Below are positions 63,309 to 64,000 of a stretch of DNA of 64,000 nucleotides, piece after piece. The position numbers were made by a program, and so were the translations under genes. Under the pieces are notes generated by a model. That model saw only the letters and a list, made by a program, of their open reading frames with translations, did not search any database and was not told where the DNA came from. The stretch is taken from NCBI GenBank assembly GCA_020466095.1, contig CM035806.1, positions 110,542,139 to 110,606,138 on the forward strand. The letters run 5' to 3'. The first letter of the stretch is position 1. The number at the start of each line of letters is the position of its first letter. The DNA is from Chlorops oryzae. Lineage: Eukaryota > Arthropoda > Insecta > Diptera > Chloropidae.

Positions 63309-64000
63309 TAACAAACAAGTAAGAAAGCTAAAGTCGGTCAAGCCCGACTTTGTAATACCCAGCGTCCCGACGTTATGAGCGCACTATGTTTTGCTTCTCT
63401 ATTTATGGGCGTGGCAGTGGGAGGGCCACATAAATTATTTCCCTACACCTTTCATTCGCCTTGGTGAACCTATGTTGCGAATTTGAAGCTTCTACGCCTT
63501 TTACTTCGGAAGTTACGAAAATTCTCCATTTGTGGGCGTGGCAGTGAGCGGGCTACATAAATTTTTGTTCCTACACCTTTCATTTGCCTTTGTCAACCTA
63601 TGTTGCGATTTTGAAGCTTCTACGCCTTTAACTTCGGAAGATACGAAACATTTTCATTTGTGGGCGTGGCAGTGGGCGAGCCACATACATTTTTTTCCTA
63701 CACCTTTCATTCGCCTTGGTGAACCTATGTTGCGAATTGGAAGCTTCTACGCCTTTTACTTCGGAAGTTACGAAAAATCTTCATTTGTGGGCCTGGCAGT
63801 GGGTGGGCCACATACATTTTTTTCCTAAACCTTTCATTCGCCTTGCTGAACCTATGTTGCGAATTTGAAGCTTCTACGCCTTTTACTTCGGAAGTTACGA
63901 AAATTCTCCATTTGTGGGCGTGGCAGTGAGCGGGCTACATAAATTTTTGTTCCTACACCTTTCATTTGCCTTTGTCAACCTATGTTGCGATTTTGAAGCT
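63309..64000 (-). mobile_element. INE-A repeat, copy 4, cut by window end
   Basis: Minus orientation, from AACAAGTAAGAAAGCTAAAG and hairpin AAAGTCGG/CCGACTTT through about five ~127-bp units with GTGGGCGTGGCAGTG and GAAGCTTCTACGCCTTTTAC. The 5' part lies beyond the window. Confidence 0.87.

Noticed and set aside
1..64000. Search for host genes, rRNA, snRNA, viral or toxin genes
   Set aside because: No frame with introns or domains outside transposable elements was found, and no rRNA-like or snRNA-like blocks were recognised. Absence is by eye only.

Overview
The window is an AT-rich stretch of a fly (dipteran) genome made almost entirely of transposable elements, stacked inside one another. 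I found no host gene, rRNA, CRISPR array or bacterial or viral gene. Evidence for a fly: two Himar1-like irritans-group mariners, INE-1/DINE-1-like (Helentron-type) repeats with fly-type landmarks (TATACCC start, CTTGATCAGGATCAA core, GTCCGTCYGTC run, short hairpin before CTTACTTG), AT-ended dimerisation-domain hAT genes with short introns, and a non-LTR element with a (TAAA)n tail. The species cannot be named; a higher fly such as a tephritid is plausible but unproven. A heterochromatic or TE-graveyard location fits.

Layout. 1-1140: minus-strand end of an LTR retrotransposon. 1977-2916: first of three long-arm palindromic elements starting ATATGGGGC. 3052-8816: TIR element flanked by TA that carries a broken minus-strand gene resembling a ubiquitin-specific protease (Cys box, CxxC-like finger, His box); a 1.6-kb foldback element (4399-5992, TSD TAGT) splits its last exon. 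8857-9249: MITE. 10380-30646: one INE-B repeat split by a hAT element (10745-30479, 8-bp TSD GTTACAAA, own BED/hAT transposase at 22204-24820). That hAT is swollen from about 4 kb to 19.7 kb by later insertions: an IS3EU-like transposon (10944-15571), a 6-kb hAT (16045-22095) that itself holds a Himar1-like mariner, a Harbinger-type MITE and, inside that, a piggyBac-type MITE, plus a second Harbinger-type MITE, a 2.9-kb foldback element with eight 130-bp repeats, and another ATATGGGGC palindrome.

30650-40500: TIR elements, a SWIM-finger transposase relic interrupted by an INE-B copy, and two abutting hAT MITEs that share a target site. 40508-50531: INE-A copies, the third palindrome, a hAT relic split by a second Himar1-like mariner (itself split by a small poly(A) retroposon), and a 4.6-kb long-TIR structure holding an INE-A copy with a mariner in it. 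50771-57060: Tc1 relic, AT-rich DNA, INE-B and INE-A copies carrying small hairpin MITEs. 57063-61680: Jockey-superfamily-like LINE, reading frame split by a hAT (TSD TCTTAAAC). 61738-64000: INE-B copy with a CCCTGCAGGG element, then an inverted duplicate of the 48-49 kb segment.

Most genes are transposases, nearly all broken by stops, frameshifts or insertions. Several boundaries are firm because the empty site can be read from target duplications or from sister copies in the window. Recurrent tRNA-like modules (Pol III B-box) sit inside several of these elements, and a protease-like passenger gene sits inside one; these are the two least ordinary observations.
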